Shown: positions 28,690 through 39,033 of the stretch, piece after piece
Layout: every line of letters starts with the position of its first letter
How positions within the stretch are numbered: the first letter of the stretch is position 1
Source of the DNA: Prostheceraeus crozeri
Taxonomy: Eukaryota > Platyhelminthes > Polycladida > Euryleptidae
Length of the DNA: 64,000 nt
NCBI GenBank assembly: GCA_907163375.1
Contig: CAJQUW010011511.1
Location: 62,001 to 126,000, forward strand
Direction: 5' to 3'
Position numbers and translations under genes: made by a program
The notes under the pieces: generated by a model
What the model was told of the DNA's origin: nothing
The model's database searches: none
What the model saw: only the letters and a program-made list of their open reading frames with translations

Positions 28690-29019
28690 CTAGAATGATC
28701 TGATTTTTTCCAAATTCGCTGACGCTTTGCAGGGCCGGGGAGGTATTACTAGTTCATCATCTTCACTGGCTTGGATTACTTCAAATATTCCTGTCTCATT
28801 TTCTGTCTCACTGGTTTGTTGGAGAACTTCTTCACAAATATCTTCTGTTTCAGATTCAACGTCTCCTCTCTCATCATTCGGCAATATTGCGATAGTCGGT
28901 AAAATATCGTCATCACTATCCTCAGAAATAAGCGCAACGGCTTGCTCCACTGTTAGCAACTTCATAACACAGTGATATACCAGTAAATGTGAATCTGATT
29001 CTTGGAATACAGAATACAA
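28690..29019 (-). pseudogene. piggyBac transposase N-terminal acidic part, frame-shifted
   Basis: A 109-codon frame rich in Asp/Glu (SEDSDDDILP, ESETEDICEEV), typical of piggyBac N-termini. It ends in RSF-stop just before the catalytic ORF. The reading AKRQRIWKKSD, expected at the junction, is present in the next frame, so a one-base change near the run of C at about 28735 separates the two parts. This is either a true frameshift or an assembly homopolymer error. Confidence 0.75.
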
Positions 29020-29623
29020 GCAATATCACTGTAAGCGTGAGACTGAGTAAACAGAAGTATCAAGTGAGGTCTGAGATTGGAAGAATGCACCCATCATGGA
29101 TCTATATCCATGTATTTCCATTGAACGAGATAATTCATGAAGGATAGAATTCTATGGTAACCTGACTTCAGAGCCTCAACGTCATGACATCAATAGCCTT
29201 GCATGAATATGAGGCATGCAGCCAAACTCTCCCATAAATAGCTGCTTTCTATGGTTCTTTGTTATTTACTTCAATTGATACAGGAACGACTTGAAAAGAG
29301 ATCCATTAGTCCCCGGTCATTCTGATACAAGGCTACCTGTGGATAAATGAAAAAGAGAAGCAGATTCATTTGTCAATAGCCATCAATAGTGCCGACATTC
29401 AACGCTTATTGATGAATTACGCAAAATGACGCTGGTGGATTTTTCTCATTCTTGATACTGAATCCTCCCAACGTTCCCATTTGGGAACATGTTTGAAATA
29501 CATGAAAACCGATATCTATGTCAATGAAATTTTGTACACACAATAGTAACTGATCAGGCATTATTCATCTAAAAGGAATTGTTTTTAGAATGATTTTTCT
29601 GCATGTGGGATGAAAACGGTTAA

Positions 29624-30078
29624 AGAAATACTTCTTCGACTATGAGACGGCGTCATCACATTAGTAGATCAACTTAAAAACAGTGGAAGACCTTTTATAC
29701 CAAAAGCGATCTTTATTTTACATTAACTTGGCTAATTTTAGTCCGCGAACCGGGGTAGAAATAAACAGCTAATACTCAGAGAAGGCCAACAAAAAGCTTG
29801 GAATAGTTATGGAAGGAGACCTTCTAGTTATTTATCATTCCGATGTGAGATACAAACCCAGGCAGGGCATAGCATCTCCCTGAGACAAGTAGGGCTAAGA
29901 TGCTTCCGCATGAAAATTGATCAAGACACTTGGCTTTTCAGAATCATTTACCATGAATTTCGATCAAGAGCTCAAATAATTCAGTGTTTTGACAAACGTG
30001 AAATTTTTGTTTCAAATCGCTGTCCTATGATATTCCGCAGAAGCAATGGCGACCGTGTTGGCCATAAAGTAGAGATAT
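29624..30078. other. loop DNA between piggyBac and right inverted arm
   Basis: About 455 bases with no coding or repeat signal recognised. With 26746-26887 it would form the original ~600-bp centre of the inverted-repeat structure. Confidence 0.45.
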
Positions 30079-30906
30079 ACAGGTAGAGTGTCGACTCAAA
30101 AAAAGTATCTGTGCACAGTGAAATTTTTATATGAAAAGATTCAGTTTCTTGCCGAGATTACGTTCCCGTGGTCCAAAAAACTATTTAAGCACTTTTGAAA
30201 ATAGTCAAAATTTGCCAATTTATATACTACCGAGATGACTCTTTTTATAAGTAGTATGAAACAAGTTGGACATCAAAAGGAATTAATATTTGCTAATAAT
30301 CATCCGAGCTAGGCGGAAATCAAGCTGATTATCAATGGAATTTCATGATCCGTTTTATAATGAAAGTCTTCATGAAAAAGTCGCGATATTATTCGTGCTT
30401 TCTTGGCTGAAATTTCAAGTTTTTAATTCAATTTTCACCAGCATGATTTTATGATTCTCTAAATTCATGTTTCATTTATTGAATCTGAAAAGTGATGTTG
30501 ACCCATTCACATCTTTCAAAGTTGATTGAATTCATTGTCCTTGATTCTGTTATTTGCTCTACCAGTGGCAAATTGCCTACGGTATGATCTCGCTTAAGAA
30601 GATTCTCTTGAGATTCATCATAAAAGCAATAGCATGTCATCGAGTTGCTAATTTAACAATCATTTCCTCTCCAAGGCTGTCATGACACGGACGATCTGTA
30701 AAATATTATCATTGCCTTTTGCATTACTATCATGATCAGTCAATTTCTTTGTAATTTCTTCAAAACTGCAAAAATGTGCATATCCTACATTTGGAAGCAA
30801 TTCCGATTGTATCCCCACGAGTTCATTCAATAAAATCGAAAGTGTATACACATTGGGGATTTAATAAATGCGGAGTCACCACTCTACCTAATATCCTTAC
30901 TCGATA
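30079..30906 (-). repeat. right arm of large inverted repeat (~820 bp)
   Basis: Inverted partner of 24647-25467. It starts at the GTAGAGTGTCGACTC junction and ends near GGTAGAGTGGT...ATATTAGG. On the minus strand it holds an open stretch at 30660-30851 (TLSILLNELVGIQ, AHFCSFEEITKKLTDHDSN), similar to that in the other arm. The conserved reading suggests a former gene or transposon ORF. Confidence 0.75.
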
Positions 30907-31400
30907 GTGGTGGCAAAAGCAGATGCCATAAGAATTTGCATAAGCCAGTAGCAATGCTCTGTAATTTCCGGACGGTCAAGGAATTGGAGCATCGAAATCA
31001 TAGAGGGGCATCATGCTACCCACAGTAGTTGAATGCTGAAAATCGCACCACAAATTCAAAATTATCCTCATTAGGTCAATGTTTTTGGAGGCTCTTGTTG
31101 ACTAATTTGTTGCATTTTGTCAGAAATTGGCCATCAGTCACATATATTAATGAATGAATGCTTCTGTCAAGGACAATCGTCTAAAATTACTGTTTATGAT
31201 AATGCAGAAAATGCTGCACAGTAGGCCTAATCACAATACTTGCACTACAAGTTGGCCAATTTCATACTATTTTTACACTAGTGTGACTGATTCGAGTGAT
31301 TTTGCCAAAATTTTATTGAATTTTGTCCTGTTTTGTTTATTTCTTACAAATTCTTCCTTTCCCATCGTTTTAGCCTGGACAGTGATGATGATACCTTGTT
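30907..31400. other. intergenic, nothing recognised
   Basis: About 490 bases between the inverted arm and the LINE. Short open frames at 31154-31474 have no family resemblance. Confidence 0.4.
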
Positions 31401-33100
31401 ACCTTGTACCGTGGAGTCGCCTACGACCTTTGGCGACCACCATGGTTCGTCTCCTCTACTCCGTCCTTTCTTGAGCGGTTTCCCCATGTTTCTACCATTC
31501 CTTTACGTCATCGATCCAACTTGTTCGCTGTCTGCGCATCTTCGCTTGCCATTCACATATTCCACCATAATGTCTTTCTCCATTCTGTTTGTTCGTGCTA
31601 TGTGGCCAAAGTAACTCAAGGTTGCCTTTGCGACTCTTGACTCAAATGGCCATTCGTTTGTCTTCTTTTCAATCCACGATATCCTGAGCACTCTCCTCCA
31701 GTTCAGATGCATCCAGTTTCTTGCGCTCATGTTTCATCCTGACCCACGTCTCGGCTCCGTATAGAGCGATGGGGAATACTAGCGTCTTTGCCAGCTTCAC
31801 TTTCGTCTCAAGTGTAATCCCTGTGTCTTTCCATACAGTGAGGCTTCCCATAGCCGGTTTGCCGAATTCAATTCTTCTTCGAATTTCTTTCTCCCTGACT
31901 CCGTCTTTGTGGATTAACGCATCAAGGAAGGGGAAACTGGCCTCTACCTCCATGTTATCTCCATTGACTTACATTCTTTCAGTGGTTGCAGTTGTTAGAA
32001 TCTTCCTCTTACTCACGTTCAGATGCAGCCCAGCGTTATCACTAATTGTTCCTGCTCTTTGAATGAGTTCCGTTAGCTCTCTCTCTTATTTTGCCATGAG
32101 AGAGGTGTCGTCAGCATATCTAAGGTTTCAAATCTTCTGTCCTCCAATTGTGATGCCTCTACTCCAATCCGGAAGTGCCTCCTTCTTCATGTTCTTTTAG
32201 GCACAGATATTGAATAATAAGGGAGATAGAATGCAGCCTTGTCTCACTCCTTTTGCCACGTCCACTAAGTGCGTGGTCCACGCAGTCAAACGCTTTTTGG
32301 TAATCAATGAAGCTTACGCATCAGTCCTGTTGATAATCTCGTTTCGATGATGTTTGGTTCATCGACATAAAGTGTCACTTCAAAGGTTGCTTCTATCGTG
32401 GGGTCTCTTTTACAGAGGCTTTTCCGCGTTGTCCTTCCATCTTTGTTTGACTTCTCTTTCTTAAGTTATCGTCCTCTTAGTTGCCGTTTTAACTGCCACG
32501 CATCTTGCCTGGAACGTTCCCGTGATGTTTATATTTTCCTTGAAGAGGTCTCTGGTCTTGCCTAGTTTGCTATTCGCCTCAATTCTTTGCCAGGTTTTTT
32601 GTATGCATTTTCCTTATCTTTCCTAGCCTGTCTTTGGAATGCTTCATTCAGTCTCCGTGTTTCTTCAACATCTCCCTTGCCTTTTGCTGTTCGCCGTGCT
32701 TCAGCTATCTGGATAGCATTCTCTGAAGACCACGGTATGATTTTTTTCGTGCTTGCTTAGCGTATATATTTGTATGCAGTCTCTTTTACTGCATCGTTTA
32801 TGTCACGCCAAGCGTGTCGTGTTTTGCCAAGTGTGCTCAGGAATTGGAATCTATTTTTCAGTTCCGAAACATAACTGTCATCTATTCCGTTCAAATCATA
32901 TTTCTTTTGTGGCTGTCTTCTCGGTGCACTTTTCAGTTTCATCTTCAGCTCTGCAACAAGTAGAGTGATCGGTGCGCAATCGGTTCCTAATCCAAAAGAC
33001 TGTGACTCCACGTGTTTCTTCCTTGCCAACTGTAGCATCGATGTCGCCACTATTTGCAGTATGTCTCTGCACGGGAGATCATTTCTCATCACTTGACAGA
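31400..33100 (-). mobile_element. degenerate LINE (RTE-like), reverse transcriptase region
   Basis: Read on the minus strand, the order is an upstream linker (HAWRDINDAVKETAYKYI near 32760), then an INYQKAFDCVDHA-like motif near 32300, KGVRQGCILSPLLFNICA near 32210-32255, the catalytic YADDTS near 32095-32115, and a C-terminal part reading KLAKTLVFPIALYGAETW (31750-31800) and LSYFGHIARTNRME (31575-31620). Several frameshifts and stops interrupt it. The endonuclease domain is absent, so the copy is 5'-truncated. The RTE-like label comes from the C-terminal wording. Confidence 0.8.
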
Positions 33101-33376
33101 ATCAAAAAATAACAAGCTCTCCCTGCTTTTTTAGACAAATTTTATTCAGTTAAGATATTCAAGTGGTAAACCACCAGTCGTCCAGCAGGGACTAAGCAGC
33201 AACAAAGTACAGCTTCTAAGACGATGGGTTTATATACAGCTAATGATGATACCTCGTCAGCTCATGTTTCCGATTCAGTGTCGAACTATGTGATTTAACG
33301 CAGTTCGCTTCAGCGATCCTGGTAAGAACAGGGTCGCTGAGGCGATCAGTAAATTCAATAGTAAAATCTTCTAAAC
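33101..33376. other. intergenic, nothing recognised
   Basis: Between the LINE and the Tc1 element. No exon or repeat ends were seen. Confidence 0.4.
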
Positions 33377-33378
33377 TA

Positions 33379-34537
33379 CAGTCCGTTTCATAAAAAGTGG
33401 ATCATCCTAAAATTTGACTAAATAAAACATAAGTATGATACAGAAAGCATTTTTCATGTTATTTCATGTCCCTAATATACAGTATTTAAATGTCCTTATA
33501 TAATCTGATAAGCTATGATACAGTAACGGTTCTTAAGAAGCTAATATTTTGTGGCCCTACCCTTATTGTCAATGACATCACCAATTCGTCTAGGCATTGA
33601 TTCGATGATATCGTTGATTTTTGACTGATCTAACTTTCTCCACTCTCTTTTTAACAGTGACGTAGGTTGTGATACGCCATCTGTAGGTAGCAGTGAACGA
33701 CGAACGTTACGTTTTAGAATACTCCATACATTTTCTATGGGATTCAGATTAGGAGAACGAGACTTAGAAATAGACGAGTCTAGTGCAGCCATCTCAGTTA
33801 ACGAGAGACTTGGATCAACTTTAACAAATCTCAAAATTAGGCGGTCTCTACGTTTGGATGTTTTGCGTGGACGGCCAGAGCCCTCTTTACGACGGAGTCG
33901 AAAATCATCATTATGCCATCGATACATATTTGTGTAAGGGACATTTAGTCGCTTGCTTGTAGCTCGCAAAGAAAACCCTAGTTCTACCAAGGCTGACACT
34001 TTGCCTTTTGTGAATGCGATCTCGTTATTGTTCATTTGTGCTTTGTATTGTTTTCAACCGGTAAGAGATAGATTTCTAGCTGAAAGCATCAGGAGTGCTG
34101 CCAACACCACCGCAACGAAGTCAGGAAGCTATGGAACATGAAGTCCAGTTAATCACATGTAGCAGTTACATCATTGTTGATGAATAATGGTGCTATACTG
34201 GCTCTGATTGACTGATTTTCTTTATTTTTGTTTTGCTTGATAGCTTTTGGCTTGTAGAACAACATGTTACATAACAAAGGAAACAAATGTAATTTTATAA
34301 GAGTGAGGTATGATTTTGTGTAACATTGCTAAATGAAGATCAAATTATCTACTACTTTTTTATCTGTAACAGGAAAACAACTCAATATTCATGCTTGAAA
34401 TTTCCAACAATGATATTAGTAAGCACAACTGACATATCTTCCAAATTTCAGAGAAATTCGTTCAAGATTGGCGGAGTTAGACAAAGTTGAAGTTAAGGCG
34501 ATGTTTAAGGGTGATTCATTTTTTATGAAACAATCTG
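33379..34537 (-). mobile_element. internally deleted Tc1-like transposon, 1159 bp
   Basis: TA stands on both sides (33377-33378, 34538-34539). The ends CAGTCCGTTTCATAAAAAGT and its inverted counterpart near 34510-34537 match at about 25 of 31 positions. Inside is one open frame on the minus strand in which the DNA-binding head is joined to the C-terminal tail, with the catalytic centre removed. It inserted next to a Penelope fragment. Confidence 0.8.
33541..34035 (-). CDS. Tc1 transposase deletion derivative, 164 aa
   Basis: Residues 1-70 carry the paired-like helix-turn-helix (KVSALVELGFSLRATSKRLN) and the GRPRKT hook used to bind the terminal repeats. From about residue 93 the frame jumps to the end of the catalytic domain (SPNLNPIENVWSILKRNVR) and the usual C-terminal tail. 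Most of the DDE core, including the first two acidic residues, is missing while the frame stays open. Such a product could bind TIRs without cutting, and so might act as a repressor. That function is inference. Confidence 0.75.
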   Translation of the reverse strand: MNNNEIAFTKGKVSALVELGFSLRATSKRLNVPYTNMYRWHNDDFRLRRKEGSGRPRKTSKRRDRLILRFVKVDPSLSLTEMAALDSSISKSRSPNLNPIENVWSILKRNVRRSLLPTDGVSQPTSLLKREWRKLDQSKINDIIESMPRRIGDVIDNKGRATKY

Positions 34538-34539
34538 TA

Positions 34540-35040
34540 AGAGCCAAATTGCTATGGTACTCTTATTGTTTCCTTTGCAACACTTCTACGATGCTCTGCA
34601 TAACAGTGTGCAAACGGGCGATTTGTGGAACCGATGTAATACTCGTCACATGCAGGGCACGTGACTTTGTATACCACGGAGCGCATACAACAATGATATA
34701 TGTTCGGCAGTGGAGGACAAATATTGCATTGACATCTATTGTTAGGCCTATAACTATTCAAATTGCTAATGGCATTTCTACCGATTTATTTACAATAAAT
34801 ATTGGAAAATCGTAATTTTTGGTTAATTTCACTAATTGACGGGTGGAAGCATCGGTAATAAAGTCCTGTTTTAGGAATACTTGATTATTCTTATTCATCA
34901 TGCTTCTATCTGGAACATTTTGTCGAAACTCTGTTGAAAATCCGTTATTCTTAAATTTATTTTCCATTTCTCTTTTGCAAAGTTTTAAGCTTTCTATATC
35001 AGAGCAACGATGTTCAATATGCTGCAACTATTTCTAACGA
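34540..35040 (-). mobile_element. Penelope-like element fragment, GIY-YIG end
   Basis: The minus-strand frames read SVVYKVTCPACDEYYIGSTN followed by an AHCYAEHRRS segment, the Cys-rich linker plus GIY-YIG endonuclease of Penelope-like elements. Upstream comes a QVFLKQDFITDASTRQLVKL stretch. The fragment ends where the Tc1 begins. A matching RT piece lies at 35835-36080. Confidence 0.75.
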
Positions 35041-35160
35041 AATCAGATTTGACGTGACTAGGTACTCAACTATCAAAGTGATGGGTATTGCCGGAATGGC
35101 TTTCTTTGTTTTGAACCATTTATAGATTACTTCATTATTATAAATATAAATAGTTATATC

Positions 35161-35341
35161 TACACTGTAAACTGTAGACCGCTAAAAACAGCTAAAATAA
35201 CCGTTAAGCTTCATAGAAAAACTTCTCAGAAAATATCCGTAAATATCTGTTAAAATGATGCCGTAACAGTTAAAATCCGTTCATATCAGGTAAAAAAACG
35301 TCTGTTTTTACGGATATTTACGGTTTACAGTTTACAGTGTA
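35161..35341. repeat. MITE, 181 bp
   Basis: TACACTGTAAACTGTA at 35161 and its exact complement at 35326-35341 bound an AT-rich, non-coding unit. Internal inverted copies of CCGTAAATATC occur. The TA at each end could be a TA target duplication, placing it with Tc1/mariner-type MITEs. Confidence 0.7.
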
Positions 35342-35378
35342 AGAAATTCAAAATGTTGTTTTTAGGAAAATCAAGCGT

Positions 35379-35492
35379 ATATCGAAAGAGAATGACAGCT
35401 ATTAAGTCAATACAAGACACCGACACCCTTGATTCCCCGACCGCACTCACCTGACCTAGGAATCGAACCGAAGTCCGCGGTGGAGACGAGCT
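35379..35492 (-). repeat. tRNA-derived SINE, inverted copy
   Basis: Reverse complement of the core of 35713-35829 with few differences, including the B box GGTTCGATTCC and the GAATCAAGGGTGT tail. The 5' A-box part has been replaced by other sequence. Confidence 0.7.
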
Positions 35493-35688
35493 GGCACCTA
35501 CTACTACTGCATGAACTACGACAGTCACTTGTTGTCAATCTACACTGTGACGTAGTCGTATGACATGCTGATATGCTGTCTCGCTACAATATGAGCGCTG
35601 TTAGCGTTCTGTCAATAATAGGACAATATGCTGTCGATATCACTTAGAGATGACTTCTGCCTTCACTCGCATTCCTTTTGAACCGTCA

Positions 35689-35829
35689 GCGTGGCCTAGT
35701 GAAGAAGGTGGGAGCTCGTCTCCACCGCGGACTTCGGTTCGATTCCTAGGTCAGGCGAGTGCGGTCGGGGAATCAAGGGTGTTGGTGTCTTGTATTGACT
35801 TAATAGTTGTCGTCATTCTCTTTCGATAT
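35689..35829 (+). repeat. tRNA-derived SINE
   Basis: A-box-like TGGCCTAGTGA (35692-35702) and a perfect B box GGTTCGATTCC (35736-35746) are followed by a unique tail with GAATCAAGGGTGTTGGTGTC. With the inverted copy 200 bases upstream it splits the Penelope fragment. The A and B boxes support pol III origin. Confidence 0.7.
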
Positions 35830-35834
35830 TCAAT

Positions 35835-36080
35835 GAACTACGACAGTCCTTTGTTGTAAATCAAGCGTAAATTCAATAGAATTCTTGCGTTGTTAAATGT
35901 ATCAAGAATTTTATCGAAGTTGTCAGCTTCTTTCGGGAAAGGAGCCAAAATGATGTCGTCTATATTATGCTTGTGCATATCCGGTTTGATACTGTGTTTA
36001 GTCAAGAGACTGTTTAAGGCCATGCTTTCAATTTTGTGCATGAAAATGATAGCAAATAGAGCAAAATGTCAGCTCTTTGC
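35835..36080 (-). mobile_element. Penelope-like element fragment, reverse transcriptase part
   Basis: The minus strand reads KHNIDDIILAPFPKEADNF, the catalytic (Y/N)-IDDI region of a Penelope-type RT, with the flanking ALNSLLTKH segment before it. It probably belongs with 34540-35040 and was separated by the SINE/MITE insertions. The first catalytic-motif residue is Asn instead of Tyr. Confidence 0.65.
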
Positions 36081-36279
36081 AGTTCTTTATAAGCACTGAG
36101 ATCCCCAAAGCCACTACCCCTTGGTGATATCGCCTCTGTAGGTCCGGGACCGCCTATTCGACAAAACAGGGTTTGCTTATATCGTAGCTAACCACCATAT
36201 CTGATGGCCGTTCACTATCCGTCACCTGTGACGCAGGAGGTACGAGTTACACCTCATGAGATGATGCCAATCATTAATT

Positions 36280-36519
36280 TTGGCGAAATTGGAAATATAT
36301 AATTCATTACGCGGAAAGTCATTTTTCTCTGAAAAACATTCATTAACAAGAAGACAAAGGTATTTTGTTCTTGACGTCGGTGACAGAAGCCAACCGCTGC
36401 TACATATATGCATAGTCCAGCAGCTAGCAGAGCGAGTTTCTGCAGGGTACGAGGCCGAAGATGAGACTTTCACAGAATGGTGTACATCCTTGGCCTGCCA
36501 CGATGTCAGACACGATTGA
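36280..36519 (+). other. gene-fragment repeat, plus copy
   Basis: The stretch at about 36389-36475 (AGTCCAGCAGCTAGCAGAGC...) matches the minus strand of about 37000-37075 over ~80 bases, including the peptide-level SPAA-RASFC pattern. It looks like a damaged inverted copy of the exon-like sequence at 36917-37135. No complete frame remains in the matching phase. Confidence 0.35.
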
Positions 36520-36916
36520 AGCTTTTCATTAAAATGAAATGTTCTATGTTTTCACTTACTATTTTAAAAAGACTAAGTCTAGATCCATAGATTTTGACTA
36601 GAAATATCTTCAGGTCATTTCCTCTCATGTTTGTTGGTGCACCCATGTCTATTAAGCAGAACACATCTAGATTTGGCAAGCCTACTAACGTCAGCAAATA
36701 CAAGCATTTTGAGCAATTTAATCCACATCAAGCCACATTCTTGCTCACCCCGATGATCGGAAGCATGATAATAACACATGCACATAATAGGAAATGACAT
36801 AAAGACATTCCATGTCAAAAATTATGACTCTGCGCTTAGTACTTTTGATGAATCAGAGAAAACATAGAACATTGTATTTTTGCCAAAAACTGCAATCTGC
36901 GTCCGATTGGATTTAC

Positions 36917-37135
36917 CTGTGGATTTCTTTGATCCTGTCTGGCAAGAACAGGAACTCGGTAGACGTGTAGATCTGCAATAGCCCATTTGGGTCTCATCTC
37001 ATTTTCGGTCTCGTCTCTACAGAAACTCGCTCTTGCTGCCGGACTATATGTGGTGTATGCTCCTCCATCATACAATGCGTAAGCAAAAAAGAGAATATAG
37101 AAAAATGCATTGATCTGATCACATTTCAGACACAC
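36917..37135 (-). CDS. possible host exon, unrecognised
   Basis: The minus-strand frame reads YSPAARASFCRDETENEM, then RPKWAIADLHVYRVPVLARQ. It ends in RNPQ just before a good donor (CCACAG|GTAAAT). The acceptor was not placed with confidence. The peptide is not repeat-like and is not a family I know. The partial inverted copy at 36389-36475 suggests local duplication. Confidence 0.3.
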
Positions 37136-37316
37136 ATGTCCAGACAGTTCCGATCACGTTACTTATTATCGCTTGAGTGTCAGAAAACATTGTCAGGTGA
37201 AGTTGAACAATGCGTAACTTAAATTGACATTTTTTACTGACTCTCACACGATAAAAAGTCGATAAGATCAATGTGTTTTTCTTTATCGTCATTCATTGGA
37301 TTGCTATTGTTGAGTA

Positions 37317-38245
37317 ATATGGGATTTTTCCGGATAAAACACCAACTGTGGTCAAATCTTTTATTTGCAGACGTTTCGGTGGCAGACTGCACACCTTGTT
37401 CACTGCGATAAGCCGATGAAATGAAATAAAATGACAAGAGGAATGTTGACTAAAACTCATCTATCATAGATAAAATACTGTAGAAGAAAATAGACTTACA
37501 GATATGTTACTTACATATAAAAGAAGGTAATACTTAGACATTGCAAAATTGTTCGGAGTACTTCAAAATCAACGGTTTCCAAATGTCATGGATACCAATG
37601 CCATTATCGCGATTGTAGATACTTTCTTTGTCAGCATATATATACATAGATTCTTTCAATTTCCTTTTATACCAATTACTTTCCCTGGAGACGATTGAAG
37701 CCTCAAAGTTTGGACGGTGACTCTACATTGGAGAAAGTGGGCGAAAATTGAGCACTCGAATAAAGGAGCATCAGCGAAGTAAAAGAGATATCAGTAATTC
37801 ATCAGCCGTGTCAGAACATTCGCATACATTGAGTCACCGTCCAAACTTTGAGGCTTCAATCGTCTCCAGGGAAAGTAATTGGTATAAAAGGAAATTGAAA
37901 GAATCTATGTATATATATGCTAACAAAGAAAGTATCTACAATCGCGATAATGGCATTGGTATCCATGACATTTGGAAACCGTTGATTTTGAAGTACTCCG
38001 AACAATTTTGCAATGTCTAAGTATTACCTTCTTTTATATGTAAGTAACATATCTGTAAGTCTATTTTCTTCTACAGTATTTTATCTATGATAGATGAGTT
38101 TTAGTCAACATTCCTCTTGTCATTTTATTTCATTTCATCGGCTTATCGCAGTGAACAAGGTGTGCAGTCTGCCACCGAAACGTCTGCAAATAAAAGATTT
38201 GACCACAGTTGGTGTTTTATCCCGAAAAATCCCATATTATGAGTC
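37317..38245 (+). mobile_element. Penelope-like element end with inverted terminal copy
   Basis: A ~407-bp arm (37317-37723, minus) and its near-identical complement (37831-38241, plus) face each other. Between and into the right arm runs a GIY-YIG reading, YIGESGRKLSTRIKEHQR near 37724-37780, continuing to SEQFCNV-stop at 38020. Penelope-like elements often carry such inverted, 5'-truncated leading copies. The reverse transcriptase is absent. Near the end, TGAACAAGGTGTGCAG followed by TGCCACCGAAAC resembles a decayed hammerhead. Confidence 0.8.
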
Positions 38246-38726
38246 TCTCAACTGGAAGTACAGTACTATATTTGAACAAATGCTATTGTTGAGACTCCGG
38301 CTGGTGACGCAGCGCAGGAAGTTCAATTATTGAAAGTGTATCTTTGCTTCAATGTTTGTCCAGTCTTTTCTGACTCATCATTGATCGAAAAGTGTCAGCA
38401 ACAAAGTTGCCCGTATCAACGCACCTTTAGCCTGTTGATTGATTATAATCTCGATGCTGGAAGATAATGGTGAAAGCAATTTTTCTTTGAATGAACAGGG
38501 AGATTCATCGAGACTTTCCTACAAAGTTCTGCTCAGGTTCTGCATTGGCTGCCGGCAGTGGTGGAGAAGGGGATGGAAATTCTGTAAAAAGTCGAAATAA
38601 AGAAATATTTAACTATTTATTTAACAATTTACACCAGTAGTGAGTATTCTTGCTATGTTGCATTCAATTCTTCTGTTCTTCATGACGCTACTTAAGGCTC
38701 TGTGCCTTTTGGCGATTTTTCACCAG

Positions 38727-39033
38727 ATCTGGATTTGCTGCGATATTCGTGAAATGCACGGGTAGTACATGCCCGCACACTTCATCTCACACGTTCATTC
38801 TACCAGTTCGTTTGACTGGCGCATGCATTTTTCAAAATGGCGGCGCCAACTTCACATCAGATGTAGAAGATTTCATTCGCGATTCATCCGTCAACAGGCT
38901 ACTCACGGAGAACTGCATGTTCACTTGTGAAAAATCACAAATGCACAAAATCACGAAGCATTTTGATAGAGATGGATCAACGAATTTTGATGAGACTCAA
39001 GATTACTTTAACTTATTGAGAGTAACTGAATAG
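38727..39033 (+). CDS. possible host terminal exon with EF-hand-like end
   Basis: An acceptor TTTTTCACCAG precedes an open frame that ends at TAG 39031-39033. The C-terminal ITKHFDRDGSTNFDETQDYF resembles an EF-hand helix-loop-helix, with Asp at loop positions 1 and 3, Ser at 5, Asn at 7 and Asp at 9. The last ligand is Gln instead of Glu, so calcium binding would be weak. The Cys-containing first half (TGSTCPHTSS, NCMFTCEKS) is not recognised. Only one exon of this gene can be seen. Confidence 0.35.

Larger units (their letters stand above)
26888..29623 (-). mobile_element. piggyBac transposon, ~2.7 kb, TTAA-flanked
   Basis: TTAA at 26888-26891 and 29620-29623 flanks inverted ends CCGTTGTCATCCC (left) and, as its complement, GGGATGAAAACGG (right). 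A near-palindromic subterminal motif GTTCCCATTTGGGAAC occurs near 26909, 27247 and 29470 and is probably a transposase-binding site. The transposase lies on the minus strand in two frames. Low damage suggests a fairly recent insertion. Confidence 0.9.
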
